NCBI GenBank assembly: GCA_019187105.1
Contig: JABAQM010000001.1
Coordinates: 496,001 to 560,000 of the forward strand
Origin: Fimbriimonadaceae bacterium
GTDB lineage: Bacteria > Armatimonadota > Fimbriimonadia > Fimbriimonadales > Fimbriimonadaceae
DNA length: 64,000 nucleotides
Direction of reading: 5' to 3'
Position numbers and translations under genes: made by a program. Below are positions 18,280 to 27,252 of the stretch, in pieces (positions within the stretch are counted from its first letter, which is position 1; every line of letters starts with the position of its first letter). The notes beneath the pieces were generated by a model. It was not told where the DNA came from. It did not search any database and was given only the letters and a program-made list of their open reading frames with translations.

Positions 18280-18821
18280 AGTCCAAGACGGTTGAGCAGA
18301 CCCGCGTCGAAATGTCGCAGGTGATGACACCCAATGATGCGAACTTCCTTGGCAAGGTGTTTGGCGGCAGCATTCTTTCAATGATCGACCTCGTCGCCTA
18401 CACGACCGCAAGCAAGTTCGCAGGCAACGTCTGCGTCACAGCGAGCTTCGATCACGTTGACTTCCACGTACCCATCGAAGTAGGAGACCTCGTCAGCATG
18501 ATCGGGCATGTCAGCTACGCCGGGCGGACGTCGGTCGAGATCACGATCGAAATTTTTGCCGAGAATGTCTTGAGCAGCGAGCGCCGTCATACCAACACCG
18601 CGCGAGTCACGATGGTCGCTATCCACGACGGAAAACCAACGCCCGTACCGCAGCTGATCTGCAACACGCGTGAGGAGCGCTTACGCTTTCTTAGCGCAAA
18701 AGTCCGAAGAGAGCTCAGGGGCAAGCAGCTTGCCGAACTGGAACGCATTCACGCCGAATATGCCCAGAAGACGGATGAAGAGCTTGCCGAACTGATGTCG
18801 CTGCCTCGCCTCGGCGTTTAA
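18276..18821 (+). CDS. Hotdog-fold acyl-CoA thioesterase (YciA/BACH type)
   Basis: A 181-residue thioesterase that hydrolyses acyl-CoA to free acid and CoA. Family motifs: the TPNDANFLGKVFGGSILSMID segment (the N and GG near the active site), ASFDHVDFHVPIEVGD, and HVSYAGRTSVEI. The C-terminal helical tail (about residues 130-181) is charged and longer than in minimal YciA. ATGA overlap with tpiA indicates translational coupling. It shares a TTAA tail overlap with the opposite gene. Confidence 0.9.
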   Translation: MKSKTVEQTRVEMSQVMTPNDANFLGKVFGGSILSMIDLVAYTTASKFAGNVCVTASFDHVDFHVPIEVGDLVSMIGHVSYAGRTSVEITIEIFAENVLSSERRHTNTARVTMVAIHDGKPTPVPQLICNTREERLRFLSAKVRRELRGKQLAELERIHAEYAQKTDEELAELMSLPRLGV

Positions 18822-19510
18822 GGCGTGTAGGTTGCGCCCTGCAGTTTCTTGAAGGCCGCTTTTTGGGCAGTGGTCAGTTTGGCGAGGATCGATGTCTCCG
18901 TAGCGACCCTGATCTTCTCGACCTGCGGAGCAACTCGCTTTTCGGCAGCGGCCATGTCGGCCCGCAATTGGTTTTCCAGCTTGGCTTTTTCGGCATCCGT
19001 CTTCGGATCCTTGTCCTTGTACTTAGCCAGCACCTTCTGTAGCTCGGCAGCTTGAATCTTGCTCGCCTTGGTCATGTTGTCGGTGATGACCTTTCGGATG
19101 GAAGCGGCGGTCGACTTTGGCACCCCGATTTTCGTACAGACTCGATCGTCGCTTAGCGCGGCCGGACCGACAACCTGGATGCTGATCTCAGCCAACCGCT
19201 TGATCTGCGCAGGCTTCAGCTGCTTGAGTACGCCATCCTTCAAATCCTTGAAAATCGCCTCAAACTTGGGGTCCATCCCGGCCGCCGCCACACTCTTTTT
19301 CGCCTTCTCCATTTCCTTTCCGTATTTCTGAAGCGCAGCGCCGTGCTTGGATGCGTATTCGTTCATCTTCGCGCGCTGGGCTTCCGTGATTCCGAGGTGC
19401 TTTTGAAGCTTCTTGTCCTGCAGGATCACGATATTGGCGACGTAGTGGTCGAACGATTCCTGAACGGGCGCGCCGCCGAGCAATAGAACAAGCCAAACGA
19501 AAAAGGCCAT
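18818..19510 (-). CDS. Exported alpha-helical protein, possibly Spy/CpxP-like
   Basis: A 230-residue protein with a short hydrophobic N-terminus (about residues 1-17) and an otherwise charged, Lys/Ala-rich helical body. It carries repeated L-T-x2-Q-like elements, for example LGITEAQRAKMNEYA, LKPAQIKRLAEIS and LTTAQKAAFKKLQG. This pattern resembles periplasmic LTxxQ proteins such as Spy and CpxP, which act as chaperones or stress sensors. The resemblance is by pattern only, and it is longer than Spy. It is a single gene divergent from the metallophosphoesterase. Confidence 0.65.
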   Translation of the reverse strand: MAFFVWLVLLLGGAPVQESFDHYVANIVILQDKKLQKHLGITEAQRAKMNEYASKHGAALQKYGKEMEKAKKSVAAAGMDPKFEAIFKDLKDGVLKQLKPAQIKRLAEISIQVVGPAALSDDRVCTKIGVPKSTAASIRKVITDNMTKASKIQAAELQKVLAKYKDKDPKTDAEKAKLENQLRADMAAAEKRVAPQVEKIRVATETSILAKLTTAQKAAFKKLQGATYTP

Positions 19511-19560
19511 AGGCTAAGTATGAGACGTATCGACAGGAACTCCAGATTCCCGGCCGTCGG

Positions 19561-20388
19561 TTGAAGGTCCTGGTGCGCAAGATTACACGGCGCGAGGCGT
19601 TCGGCCTTGGGATTGCCGGCGTTGCTTCGGTCGCCTGCTACCAGTTCGGAAGTGCCGACCGCATCCGTGTCGAACGCCACGAACTGCGGGTTCCGCGCTG
19701 GTCCGCCGATGGCTTCAAGGTTGCTCTCCTCACCGATCTCCACGTTGATTCGGCTGTGAAATATGAAAGGGCGATCGAAGCCTGGCAACTTGCCTTTTCC
19801 GAACGGCCCGACGCCATCCTCTTGGGGGGCGACTTTATCAGCGACTCATCTCCAGTTGCCCGATCGCTGACTGAAAAGACCCTTAGGCTATGCGCGTCGA
19901 CGTCCACTCCCACGTATGGCGTGCTTGGCAACCACGACTATTGGGCCGGGATTGCTTCCGAGACGATCCCGATGCTTGCGGCGGCGCTCGCCTCCAATCG
20001 TTCTGGACTGCTGCGGAACGAGACGGTCGAAATCGACGGTGTCACGATTTGTGGAATCGATGACGGGCTGGTTGATCGGGATCGTCACGACCGCCTATCA
20101 CCGTCGAACGACCGAAATGTCATTTGTCTGTTCCATGAGCCGGACTTTGTCGACCGCATCGACTCCCGGGCCTCGATCATGCTTGCCGGCCACAGCCACG
20201 GTGGCCAAATCTGCCTGCCCTTTGGCTTGCCGCTCCACATGCCAAAGGGAGCGAGAACCTATATTGCCGGCTTCTACGACTTGGATCCGGTGCCGCTTTA
20301 CGTGTCCCGCGGTATCGGCACAATCGGCCCCGACCGACGGCTCTTCTGTCCGCCGGAAGTAACGATCCTGACGCTCTGGTCGGGGTGA
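19561..20388 (+). CDS. Metallophosphoesterase with Tat-like signal (YkuE/YaeI type)
   Basis: A calcineurin-like phosphoesterase of about 275 residues. Metal-binding motifs: LLTDLHVD, GGDFISD, GNHDYW, and GHSHGGQICLP. The N-terminus has a twin-arginine-like TRREAFGLG followed by a hydrophobic stretch, so export by Tat or membrane anchoring is likely. Relatives act on lipid or UDP-sugar phosphoesters such as UDP-2,3-diacylglucosamine; the substrate here is not readable. The start is TTG at 19561; GTG at 19573 is an alternative. It ends three bases from the convergent E2 gene. Confidence 0.88.
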   Translation: MKVLVRKITRREAFGLGIAGVASVACYQFGSADRIRVERHELRVPRWSADGFKVALLTDLHVDSAVKYERAIEAWQLAFSERPDAILLGGDFISDSSPVARSLTEKTLRLCASTSTPTYGVLGNHDYWAGIASETIPMLAAALASNRSGLLRNETVEIDGVTICGIDDGLVDRDRHDRLSPSNDRNVICLFHEPDFVDRIDSRASIMLAGHSHGGQICLPFGLPLHMPKGARTYIAGFYDLDPVPLYVSRGIGTIGPDRRLFCPPEVTILTLWSG

Positions 20389-20391
20389 TGT

Positions 20392-21666
20392 TTACCGGAA
20401 GAAGTCGAACGCTTCCAATTTCGCCTTGACCGACTGCAAAAACCGCCCGGCCAAGAGCCCGTCGACGATGCGATGGTCATAGGTCAGCACCAAGTTCATG
20501 ATGGACCGGATGCCGATCATGTCGTCGACGATAACCGGCTTCTTCTGGATCGTATAGGTCCCAAGAATTCCTGCCTGCGGAGCATTGATCATCGGCGTGC
20601 CAAGGACTGCGCCATACGAACCCGGGTTGGTCAACGTAAACGTCCCACCTTGCACGTCGGCAACGGCAAGACTGTTCGAACGGGCCTTGGAGGCGATCTC
20701 CTCAAGCTCCTTGGCGATCTCGATCAGGCCCTTTTTGTGGCAATCACGGATGACGGGGACGATAAGCCCCTCATCACCCTTCGATCCCAGAGCGACGGCA
20801 ACTCCCATGTGAACCGCGCGGTTCAAGTGGATTTGCCCATCCTGAAGGGAGCTGTTGACCAAGGGAAACTCTTGCAGTGCTTCCGTCAAAGCCTTGATAA
20901 AGAAGGGAGTGTAGGTGAACTTCACTCCAAACTGAGCTTGGAAGGAGTCCTTGTTCGCCGAACGGAAGCCGACCATCTTCGTCACGTCCACGTCGGTCAG
21001 CGTGCTCACCGTGGGAACTTGCGAGCTCCGCACCATGGCCTCGGCGATCATCTTTCGCATCCCGGCCAGCGGCACGATCTCTGTTTCCGGGCCGGCAGCC
21101 GGAGGCGTAGTCGTTGGTGCGGGCCGAAGTTCCGCCGGTGAACTCGCAGGCGTTCCTGAGCGGCTTGCCAAGAAGGCTTCCAGATCTTTCTTGTTGACTC
21201 TGCCGCCCGCCCCGCTCCCTTTGATTCCGGCCAGCTCGGTCTCCGCGATGCCGTTCGCTTTGGCCATGGATCGCACGACAGGCGAGTACCAGCGCCGTTC
21301 GCCAGGGGACGGAGCCGTCACATCGGCCGGCGAAGTTTTGGTTTCCGGAGCCGGAACCTGGATTTCCGCTTTGGGGGCAGGGGCTGAAGGTGCCTCTGTC
21401 GTCGTTGCCGCTGCCTGCCCGGCTTGAGCTCCATCGTCGATCAGTCCCATCGCATGAAACACTTCCACGGGTTCGCCCTCCTTGATCAGGATTTGGGTGA
21501 GGACACCAGACGCTGGGGATGGCAGCTCAGTATTGACCTTGTCGGTCATGATCTCAACGATCGGCTCGTCTTCCTTCACAAATTCGCCAATTTTTTTGAG
21601 CCAGCGGCTGACGGTTCCTTCGTGCACGCCCTCACCTAGTTCGGGCATGAGAATCTCGACGGGCAT
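20392..21666 (-). CDS. Dihydrolipoamide acyltransferase, E2 of a 2-oxoacid dehydrogenase complex
   Basis: A 424-residue E2 protein. The N-terminal lipoyl domain carries the lipoylated Lys in EIMTDKVNTELPSPASG (about K43). A Pro/Ala-rich linker leads to an E1/E3-binding domain (about residues 128-165) and then the catalytic CAT domain with DHRIVDG (the active-site His and Asp) near the C-terminus. It could belong to the pyruvate, 2-oxoglutarate or branched-chain complex. The sequence looks closest to the branched-chain or generic type. No E1 or E3 gene is adjacent, so the complex is split in the genome. Confidence 0.9.
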   Translation of the reverse strand: MPVEILMPELGEGVHEGTVSRWLKKIGEFVKEDEPIVEIMTDKVNTELPSPASGVLTQILIKEGEPVEVFHAMGLIDDGAQAGQAAATTTEAPSAPAPKAEIQVPAPETKTSPADVTAPSPGERRWYSPVVRSMAKANGIAETELAGIKGSGAGGRVNKKDLEAFLASRSGTPASSPAELRPAPTTTPPAAGPETEIVPLAGMRKMIAEAMVRSSQVPTVSTLTDVDVTKMVGFRSANKDSFQAQFGVKFTYTPFFIKALTEALQEFPLVNSSLQDGQIHLNRAVHMGVAVALGSKGDEGLIVPVIRDCHKKGLIEIAKELEEIASKARSNSLAVADVQGGTFTLTNPGSYGAVLGTPMINAPQAGILGTYTIQKKPVIVDDMIGIRSIMNLVLTYDHRIVDGLLAGRFLQSVKAKLEAFDFFR

Positions 21667-21720
21667 TGGTCAATCGTACCTTTTGAAGCCGAATCCTAGG
21701 CTCGCGGGTACCCTGAGACG

Positions 21721-23046
21721 ATGCTCGATTCCCTGACGAAGCGCCTATCCGGCATCTTTGGCGGACTTCGTCGCAAGGGGCGGCTGAGCGAGTCGGACGT
21801 CGCCGACATGTTGCGCGAGATTCGCGTGGCGTTGCTCGAAGCCGATGTCAACTTCCAGGTTGCCAAGCAGTTTGTCGCGGCCATAAAGGAGAAGGCGGTC
21901 GGCGAAGCGGTTTTCGGCAGCCTCAATGCCGACCAGACGATCATCAAGATCGTTCGAGACGAGTTGGTGTCGCTGCTCGGCGAAGGTGAGACACGGTTCA
22001 ACTGGTCCCCTTCTCCGCCAACGGTCGTGCTCCTTTGCGGCCTGCAGGGCTCGGGAAAGACAACGACTGCGGCGAAGCTCGCCCGTTGGCTCGGCGGCCA
22101 GGGCAAGAAGGCGATGCTGGCTGCCTGCGACATCCAGCGGCCGGCGGCGGTTAAGCAACTCGAGGTTCTTGGCGAACAAATCGAGGTTCCCGTTTACGCG
22201 AAGCTCGACGGCACAAAGCCGCCACAGATCGCTCGTGAGGCACTTGAGCGTGCCAAATACCTGATGCTCGATGTCCTGATCGTGGACACCGCTGGTCGCC
22301 TCACGATCGACGACGACCTAATGGCAGAGCTGAAGCAGGTCGCCGACGCGGTAAGGCCCTCCGAGGTGTTGCTCGTCCTCGATTCGACCACGGGCCAGGA
22401 AGCCGTTACCGTCGCTCAGCACTTTAACGAGCGAATCTCGCTCACCGGCACCATTTTCACCAAGCTGGACGGAGATACCCGAGGTGGCGCCGTTCTGTCT
22501 GTCCGGGCCACCGCTGGAGTCCCAGTACGTTTCGTTGGTATCGGCGAGCAAACCGACGCCCTCGATCTTTTCTATCCGGGGCGAATGGCAGAGCGCATCC
22601 TCGGCATGGGCGACGTGATGGGGATCATCGAGCGGGCGGAGCAGGTTCTTGACCGGAGCGAAGCCGAGAGTCTGGAAAAGAAGATTCGCGGCGGGGCGAT
22701 GGACTTCAACGACTTCCTTTCACAGATCGCGATGATGCGGAAGATGGGTCCGATCCAAAACCTCTTGAAAATGGTGCCTGGAATCTCGCAGGTCCCTGAA
22801 GAGATGCTCGGGCAGGTTAACGACGGAAAGATAAAGCAATTGGAGGCAATCATGCTTAGCATGACGCCCAAAGAACGGTCAAATCCGGATATACTAAACG
22901 GCTCTCGGAGGAAGCGGATTGCTGCTGGTTCAGGCCGCACCGTCGAGGAAGTCAACCAGCTGATCAAACAGCTGTATGAGATGCGCCGCAACATGAAGCA
23001 GTTTTCAAAGCTTGAAAAGCGCTTCAAGAAGCACAAGCGCCGCTAA
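21721..23046 (+). CDS. ffh: Signal recognition particle protein Ffh
   Basis: The SRP54 GTPase that targets nascent membrane proteins with SRP RNA and FtsY, 441 residues. The N domain is followed by the G domain with GLQGSGKTTTAAKLA, DIQRPAAVKQL, VDTAGRL and TKLDGDTRGGA. The M domain is rich in Met (MMRKMGPIQNLLKMVPG) and ends in a basic tail. It heads a compact run ffh-rpsP-khpA-rimM, with 3-23 bases between genes. Confidence 0.98.
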   Translation: MLDSLTKRLSGIFGGLRRKGRLSESDVADMLREIRVALLEADVNFQVAKQFVAAIKEKAVGEAVFGSLNADQTIIKIVRDELVSLLGEGETRFNWSPSPPTVVLLCGLQGSGKTTTAAKLARWLGGQGKKAMLAACDIQRPAAVKQLEVLGEQIEVPVYAKLDGTKPPQIAREALERAKYLMLDVLIVDTAGRLTIDDDLMAELKQVADAVRPSEVLLVLDSTTGQEAVTVAQHFNERISLTGTIFTKLDGDTRGGAVLSVRATAGVPVRFVGIGEQTDALDLFYPGRMAERILGMGDVMGIIERAEQVLDRSEAESLEKKIRGGAMDFNDFLSQIAMMRKMGPIQNLLKMVPGISQVPEEMLGQVNDGKIKQLEAIMLSMTPKERSNPDILNGSRRKRIAAGSGRTVEEVNQLIKQLYEMRRNMKQFSKLEKRFKKHKRR

Positions 23047-23069
23047 GCTACAGGAACTGGAGAATATTT

Positions 23070-23621
23070 TTGGTAAAGATTCGATTGCGACGTATGGGCA
23101 ACAAGGGCCGGCCGTTCTACCGCATCGTGGTAGCTCGATCGACCGCAGCCCGGAATGGCAGCTTCGTTGAGGTGCTGGGAACTTACGACCCGCTAACCCG
23201 ACCCTCGACCGTTAAGCTCGACAATGAGCGCGCTCTTCACTGGTTGCTGACCGGCGCGCAGCCGACTGAAACGATGGCCCACATTCTCCAGCGCGAGGGC
23301 GTGCTTGAGAAGTTCTTCGAGCAGCGGCCCGCTGCCAAGCAGAAGTACAAGGGTCTCAATAAGGTCACGGCGGCGATGTCGCGCAAATCCGTGGTCGAAG
23401 CTCCTGCGCCAGCAGAAAAGACAGAGGCCCCTGCAGCCGCTCCGATGGTCGGAGAGGTTGCCGCCACGGTGGCGGAAACGGCTCCGGTCGTCGAAGCGCC
23501 CGCAGCTGAGGAAGCAGTCAGCGAAGAAGTCGTGGCCGAAATTGCCGAATCTCCGGTTGCAGAAGCTGCACCCGAGCCCGTCGCCGAGGAAGCCGCCGAA
23601 GAGAAACCGGCAGACGCTTAA
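23070..23621 (+). CDS. rpsP: Ribosomal protein bS16 with long acidic Ala/Glu-rich C-terminal extension
   Basis: The 30S assembly protein S16. The conserved core is residues 1 to about 85 (VKIRLRRMGNKGRPFYRIV, GTYDPLTRP, GAQPTETM). About 100 further residues follow. They are rich in Ala, Glu, Pro and Val and strongly acidic, with no fold apparent; typical S16 is near 80-90 residues. The start codon is TTG at 23070, directly before the conserved VKIRL, with a GGAACTGGAG-like site upstream. The tail resembles the one on L10 in this window. Confidence 0.95.
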   Translation: MVKIRLRRMGNKGRPFYRIVVARSTAARNGSFVEVLGTYDPLTRPSTVKLDNERALHWLLTGAQPTETMAHILQREGVLEKFFEQRPAAKQKYKGLNKVTAAMSRKSVVEAPAPAEKTEAPAAAPMVGEVAATVAETAPVVEAPAAEEAVSEEVVAEIAESPVAEAAPEPVAEEAAEEKPADA

Positions 23622-23624
23622 GCC

Positions 23625-23864
23625 ATGAACCTAACACCACTCGTCGAGAAGCTCGTTAAGAACATCGTTACCGAACCAGAGTCCGTGATGGTCGATGCCA
23701 CCAAGGGACCAGACGGCCTCGTCTTCAACGTCACGGTTTCGCCCAACGATGTGGGCAAGGTGATCGGCAAGAACGGCCGCGTGATCTCCGCCGTTCGGTA
23801 CGTGGTTTCCGCTGCAGCCGCCAAGGATCGCCAAAAGGCGTACGTCAAAGTCGTCACCGACTAA
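23625..23864 (+). CDS. khpA: KH-domain RNA-binding protein KhpA
   Basis: A 79-residue single KH-domain protein with the GxxG loop in VIGKNGRVISAVRYV. In Gram-positive bacteria KhpA pairs with KhpB/Jag to bind RNA and affect cell growth and division. Between rpsP and rimM its position is the usual one. It starts three bases after the rpsP stop, so it is co-translated or nearly so. Confidence 0.95.
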   Translation: MNLTPLVEKLVKNIVTEPESVMVDATKGPDGLVFNVTVSPNDVGKVIGKNGRVISAVRYVVSAAAAKDRQKAYVKVVTD

Positions 23865-23869
23865 CCCAC

Positions 23870-24391
23870 TTGCCCAAAAAAACAAGCGCCGACGACCGCG
23901 TTCAAATCGGACAGGTCGTTGGCGTTTTTGGTTTAAAGGGCCATGTCAAAGTCAAAATCCTCACCGAGTTCACGGAGCGATTCGAGCCAGGCCAGAAACT
24001 GTGGATCGACGGTCACGAGCGGGAGATCCTCGATGCCAAGTGGCACCGCGACCAAGCTCGGATTGCGCTTGCCGGCATTAGCACTCCCGAACTCGCGGAG
24101 TCACTACGCTGGAAGTATCTCGAAGTGCCGAAGTCGGAACGGCCCAACCTTGAGGAGGACGAATACTACGTCGACGATCTAATCGGGTTTGAGGCCTTTG
24201 ATGCCAGTGGCAAACCCCTTGGCAAGGTAAACGACGTGATCGCCGCCCCGGCGCACGACATTCTCGATATCGGAGGGGTTCTGGTGCCTGCCGTTGAGGA
24301 ATTCGTCGTGGAGATCGACTTGGACAACGAGCGAGTCGTCATCCAGCCCATCCCGGGACTGTTCGATGACGACTCGGTTGAGGCGCGTTAG
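23870..24391 (+). CDS. rimM: Ribosome maturation factor RimM
   Basis: A 16S rRNA processing and 30S head assembly factor that binds uS19, 173 residues. The N-terminal RimM barrel has QIGQVVGVFGLKGHVKVK. The PRC-barrel half has EDEYYVDDLIGFEAFD and ending segments EFVVEIDLDNERVVIQPIPGL. The start codon is TTG, five bases after the khpA stop. The usual next genes trmD and rplS are absent; a thioredoxin gene on the other strand overlaps its stop. Confidence 0.95.
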   Translation: MPKKTSADDRVQIGQVVGVFGLKGHVKVKILTEFTERFEPGQKLWIDGHEREILDAKWHRDQARIALAGISTPELAESLRWKYLEVPKSERPNLEEDEYYVDDLIGFEAFDASGKPLGKVNDVIAAPAHDILDIGGVLVPAVEEFVVEIDLDNERVVIQPIPGLFDDDSVEAR

Positions 24392-24921
24392 TCGATCTTT
24401 TGGGAGCTGAGATACTTTTGAATCGTGGCTGCCTGATTCGATGACATCTTCTTGGCCGTCTTCTTGAGCATGCTCATGAAGTGAGCGACCTCTTCTTTCT
24501 TGACCGGATGGCCCGTGTTGGAGCCCTGGTCGCCGGGTTTCATCAGCGAATCCGCCAGCTTCTTGCCACCCGGATCGACAACCACGAAGTAAGGTAGTCC
24601 GGCCTTGTCGCCACCCATCTTGGTTAGGAACTCCATGCCACCGGCGGTTTCGTCGGCCTTCTTCTGCTGGCTCTCCATTACGGTCATGTGGACCACCACG
24701 TAGTTGTCATCGAAGATCGACTTGTACTCCGGAATGGCCATAAACTCGTCGAGCTTCTTGCACCAGCCGCACCACGAGGCGTGGAAGATCACCATGACGT
24801 TCTTGCCCTGCGCCTTGGCCTTGCCGCCGGCGTCAGCAAGAAGCTTCTCAGCGCTGTCACCACCCGCGAACGCGGCACTGACCAACAAGACGGCGACGAC
24901 ACTTGTCAGGAGTTTTCGCAT
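24388..24921 (-). CDS. Exported thioredoxin-like protein with CGWC active site
   Basis: About 177 residues. A signal peptide (residues 1-20) precedes a thioredoxin fold with FHASWCGWCKKLDEF, so the redox pair is Cys-Gly-Trp-Cys, followed by a cis-Pro segment in AGLPYFVVVDPGG. It probably reduces or isomerises disulfides outside the cytoplasm, or is a DsbD/DUF255-like relative; the exact branch is open. I placed the start at the second of two adjacent ATGs because GGAGG lies four bases upstream. The stop overlaps the rimM stop (TTAG). Confidence 0.88.
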   Translation of the reverse strand: MRKLLTSVVAVLLVSAAFAGGDSAEKLLADAGGKAKAQGKNVMVIFHASWCGWCKKLDEFMAIPEYKSIFDDNYVVVHMTVMESQQKKADETAGGMEFLTKMGGDKAGLPYFVVVDPGGKKLADSLMKPGDQGSNTGHPVKKEEVAHFMSMLKKTAKKMSSNQAATIQKYLSSQKID

Positions 24922-24984
24922 CATGCCTCCACGATACCTGTACGAGAACCAGCCCACGCGCGCCTGATCTCAGGATCAGTGGCC

Positions 24985-25788
24985 CTATCCGCGGTGCCTC
25001 AGCTCGGAATCTCCGCCGTGAAGCTCGCTGCGGGCGGCTTCGTCCATTTTGAGCTGCTCGATGACGTCGAGAATCGGGCTGGAGCTGGATAGTCGATCGG
25101 TTAGCGAAGGCGTTTGGGCACGGATCGTTTCAATGCGATCGCCCAGCTCGGCGAGGATCGCTATGTCATCGATGACCTGTATCCGGACCGCCGATGCCGT
25201 TTCTGGTGACGCTTCGAGCAATGCCACCTGGTTGACGACACCGATCATCGTATCGTTAAGTGCCTCCCGGATCGCCGGCCGCATCTTATCGATCGTCGGC
25301 GAGTTGTAGGCTCCTTGAATCTGGACCAAGCCGCTCACCCGGTTGTATTGTGCGGCCGCCGCATCGAGCAACTCGAAGGCACTCTCATGCATAACCTGGG
25401 AGCACGTGCGCCTTCCCATTGACCACTGGAACCGCTGGGAACAGCCACCGTTTCCACCAGCCCAGGACGACCACCCGACATGGCTGGCCAGTTTGATCAC
25501 GAGCCGCTGTCCTTCTGCCGAGAGTCGCGTTTCAGGTCTGGTCGCTTCCTGCATCTTTCTCTTGGCGAACAGGGCGCCGATGCCGCAGCCGATTCCCAAA
25601 GCGAGCATTCCAGCCCCGACCCACAGCAGTTCGGGTTCACGCGACGAAATCGCCAGGAGGATGCCGCCGACGAGCGATTGAACCAGCGCGTTTATCGCTA
25701 AGCCCAAGGCTGCCCCACGCGAACCCCATCGGATCCCGATTAACTGGGCAGCACGATCACGAATAAAACGATCCAAGGATGAGTCCAT
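24985..25788 (-). CDS. Membrane protein of unknown function
   Basis: A 267-residue protein. Two hydrophobic helices (about residues 25-45 and 53-73) form a hairpin near the N-terminus, followed by a long soluble region with Ala/Glu helices. The soluble part contains a Cys/Trp-containing stretch, GWSSWAGGNGGCSQRF. I recognise no domain. It lies between the thioredoxin gene and dnaN on the same strand with short gaps, so it may be the end of the dnaN transcript. Confidence 0.7.
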   Translation of the reverse strand: MDSSLDRFIRDRAAQLIGIRWGSRGAALGLAINALVQSLVGGILLAISSREPELLWVGAGMLALGIGCGIGALFAKRKMQEATRPETRLSAEGQRLVIKLASHVGWSSWAGGNGGCSQRFQWSMGRRTCSQVMHESAFELLDAAAAQYNRVSGLVQIQGAYNSPTIDKMRPAIREALNDTMIGVVNQVALLEASPETASAVRIQVIDDIAILAELGDRIETIRAQTPSLTDRLSSSSPILDVIEQLKMDEAARSELHGGDSELRHRG

Positions 25789-25851
25789 CTAAGACCTCAT
25801 CCCTGGATACGAACCGAAGCTAGGAAAGCGTTTCGAACCGGCTCCGGGGAC

Positions 25852-26952
25852 TTAACCCAGTGCCATCGGCATGATGACGCAGTAGGCCTGTTCCCCACCA
25901 TCCACAGGTCGAAAGACCGCCGGGCGGGCAGCTTCCGTCATTTCCACGCGGACGCCATCGACCTTCATCGCCGAAAGCGCATCCACGACATAGCGACCGT
26001 TGAAGGCGATCTCCAGCTCGCCGTTCTTCAGCACTGCTACGACGGTTTCTTTGGCTTCGCCCTTTTCGTCGCTGCGAGCACTGATGAGGATCTCTTCCCC
26101 ATTGCCCCTGAACCGGACACGGTATGCGCTGTCCTTTGCGAGCAGCAGCGCGCGCCGGACGTTCTCAAGCATCTCACTCCGCTCGACAACCCACGATCGA
26201 GTGGATTCTTGCGGCACAACCCTTTCCCAGTTGGGATAGGTGCCTTCCAGGAGCTGGGACACGACTTGGGCATCCCCGGCATCGATCGAAAGGCGTGTGT
26301 CGTCGAATCGAACGGTTACGGGATCGTCCCCGCTGAAGGGCAAATGCTTGAAGAGCTTCATCGCCTTGTGGGGCACGATCGCGGTGACGTCGCTTCCCAT
26401 CCCGTCCTTCAGGATCTTGCGAACTGCAAGCCGGTGGGTGTCGGTGGCAACGAGGGTCAGGTTGTTGCCGTCGTAGTTCAGAAACACCCCGGTGAGAATC
26501 GGCCTGGAACCGTCGTCTGCCACGGCAAACGCCACGCTGTCGATGGCCTCCACCAGCTCCGAGAACGGGAGCGTGAGCTCTGACTTGGGTGCCACATCGG
26601 GAATGCGGTGGACTTCGCTGGGCGGAAAGGCCAGGAGGCGCCACTCCGAGTGGGTGCTGTTGACCACGAGCTGCGTCTGGTCGACAGCGAGCTCGACATC
26701 CCCATCCGGGAGGGTCGAGACGTACTGGTTGAAGAGGCCGGCTTGCACTGAGATCGAACCCGGTTCGACCACGTTAGCGGCGATTTTACGCTCCGCCCAT
26801 AACTCCCCATCGCAACCGATGATGGTCAGCGTCTCCCCTTCGGCATGAAGGGCGACGTTCTGAAGAATCGGCAACGACGAGCGCTGTGCCGTCGCCGCTG
26901 TGGCGAGGGCGAGGGCGTCGGCCAAATCTCTACGGGTGCAGTGCAGCTTCAC
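25852..26952 (-). CDS. dnaN: DNA polymerase III beta subunit (sliding clamp)
   Basis: The ring-shaped processivity clamp of the replicative polymerase, 366 residues in three similar domains. Characteristic stretches: MKLHCTRRDLADALALA at the start, ATDTHRLAVRK, and the C-terminal YCVIMPMALG ending (family: xxYxIMPxR/xL). It is normally beside dnaA at the origin. Here it is downstream of an ECF sigma and a small putative anti-sigma gene, 12 bases from the latter. Confidence 0.97.
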   Translation of the reverse strand: MKLHCTRRDLADALALATAATAQRSSLPILQNVALHAEGETLTIIGCDGELWAERKIAANVVEPGSISVQAGLFNQYVSTLPDGDVELAVDQTQLVVNSTHSEWRLLAFPPSEVHRIPDVAPKSELTLPFSELVEAIDSVAFAVADDGSRPILTGVFLNYDGNNLTLVATDTHRLAVRKILKDGMGSDVTAIVPHKAMKLFKHLPFSGDDPVTVRFDDTRLSIDAGDAQVVSQLLEGTYPNWERVVPQESTRSWVVERSEMLENVRRALLLAKDSAYRVRFRGNGEEILISARSDEKGEAKETVVAVLKNGELEIAFNGRYVVDALSAMKVDGVRVEMTEAARPAVFRPVDGGEQAYCVIMPMALG

Positions 26953-26964
26953 GAATACTCCTCT

Positions 26965-27252
26965 TTACGATTGGATAGGCAGGTGATATTGAAGGTGGCT
27001 CGGGCTCGGTGAGCGGGTTTCGATGCTCACCCCACGAGCATAGATCTTCATCAAGACACGCTGAAAACTCTCTTCAGTGAATTCGGCCCGATCGGACTCT
27101 TTGAGCAACTGGACGGTTTGTTTTAGCGTCGACATGTCGTGCGAGAGTTCGGGATCGCCGAACGCTGCCGTCTCAAGCTCATCCTTAAGCTCGGTCGGCA
27201 ACTCGTCGCCTGCGTAGAGGTCGACGAGTTTCTTCATAAACTCTTTGTTCAT
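26965..27252 (-). CDS. Putative small anti-sigma factor
   Basis: A 95-residue acidic helical protein. The N-terminal pattern (KKLVDLYAGDELPTELKDEL) resembles the start of anti-sigma domains that follow ECF sigma genes. It has no cysteine, so it lacks the HxxxCxxC zinc motif of ZAS proteins, and it has no membrane helix. It overlaps the sigma gene stop by ATGA, and dnaN starts 12 bases downstream. Anti-sigma function is inferred from position and size only. It could also be an unrelated small regulator. Confidence 0.6.
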   Translation of the reverse strand: MNKEFMKKLVDLYAGDELPTELKDELETAAFGDPELSHDMSTLKQTVQLLKESDRAEFTEESFQRVLMKIYARGVSIETRSPSPSHLQYHLPIQS

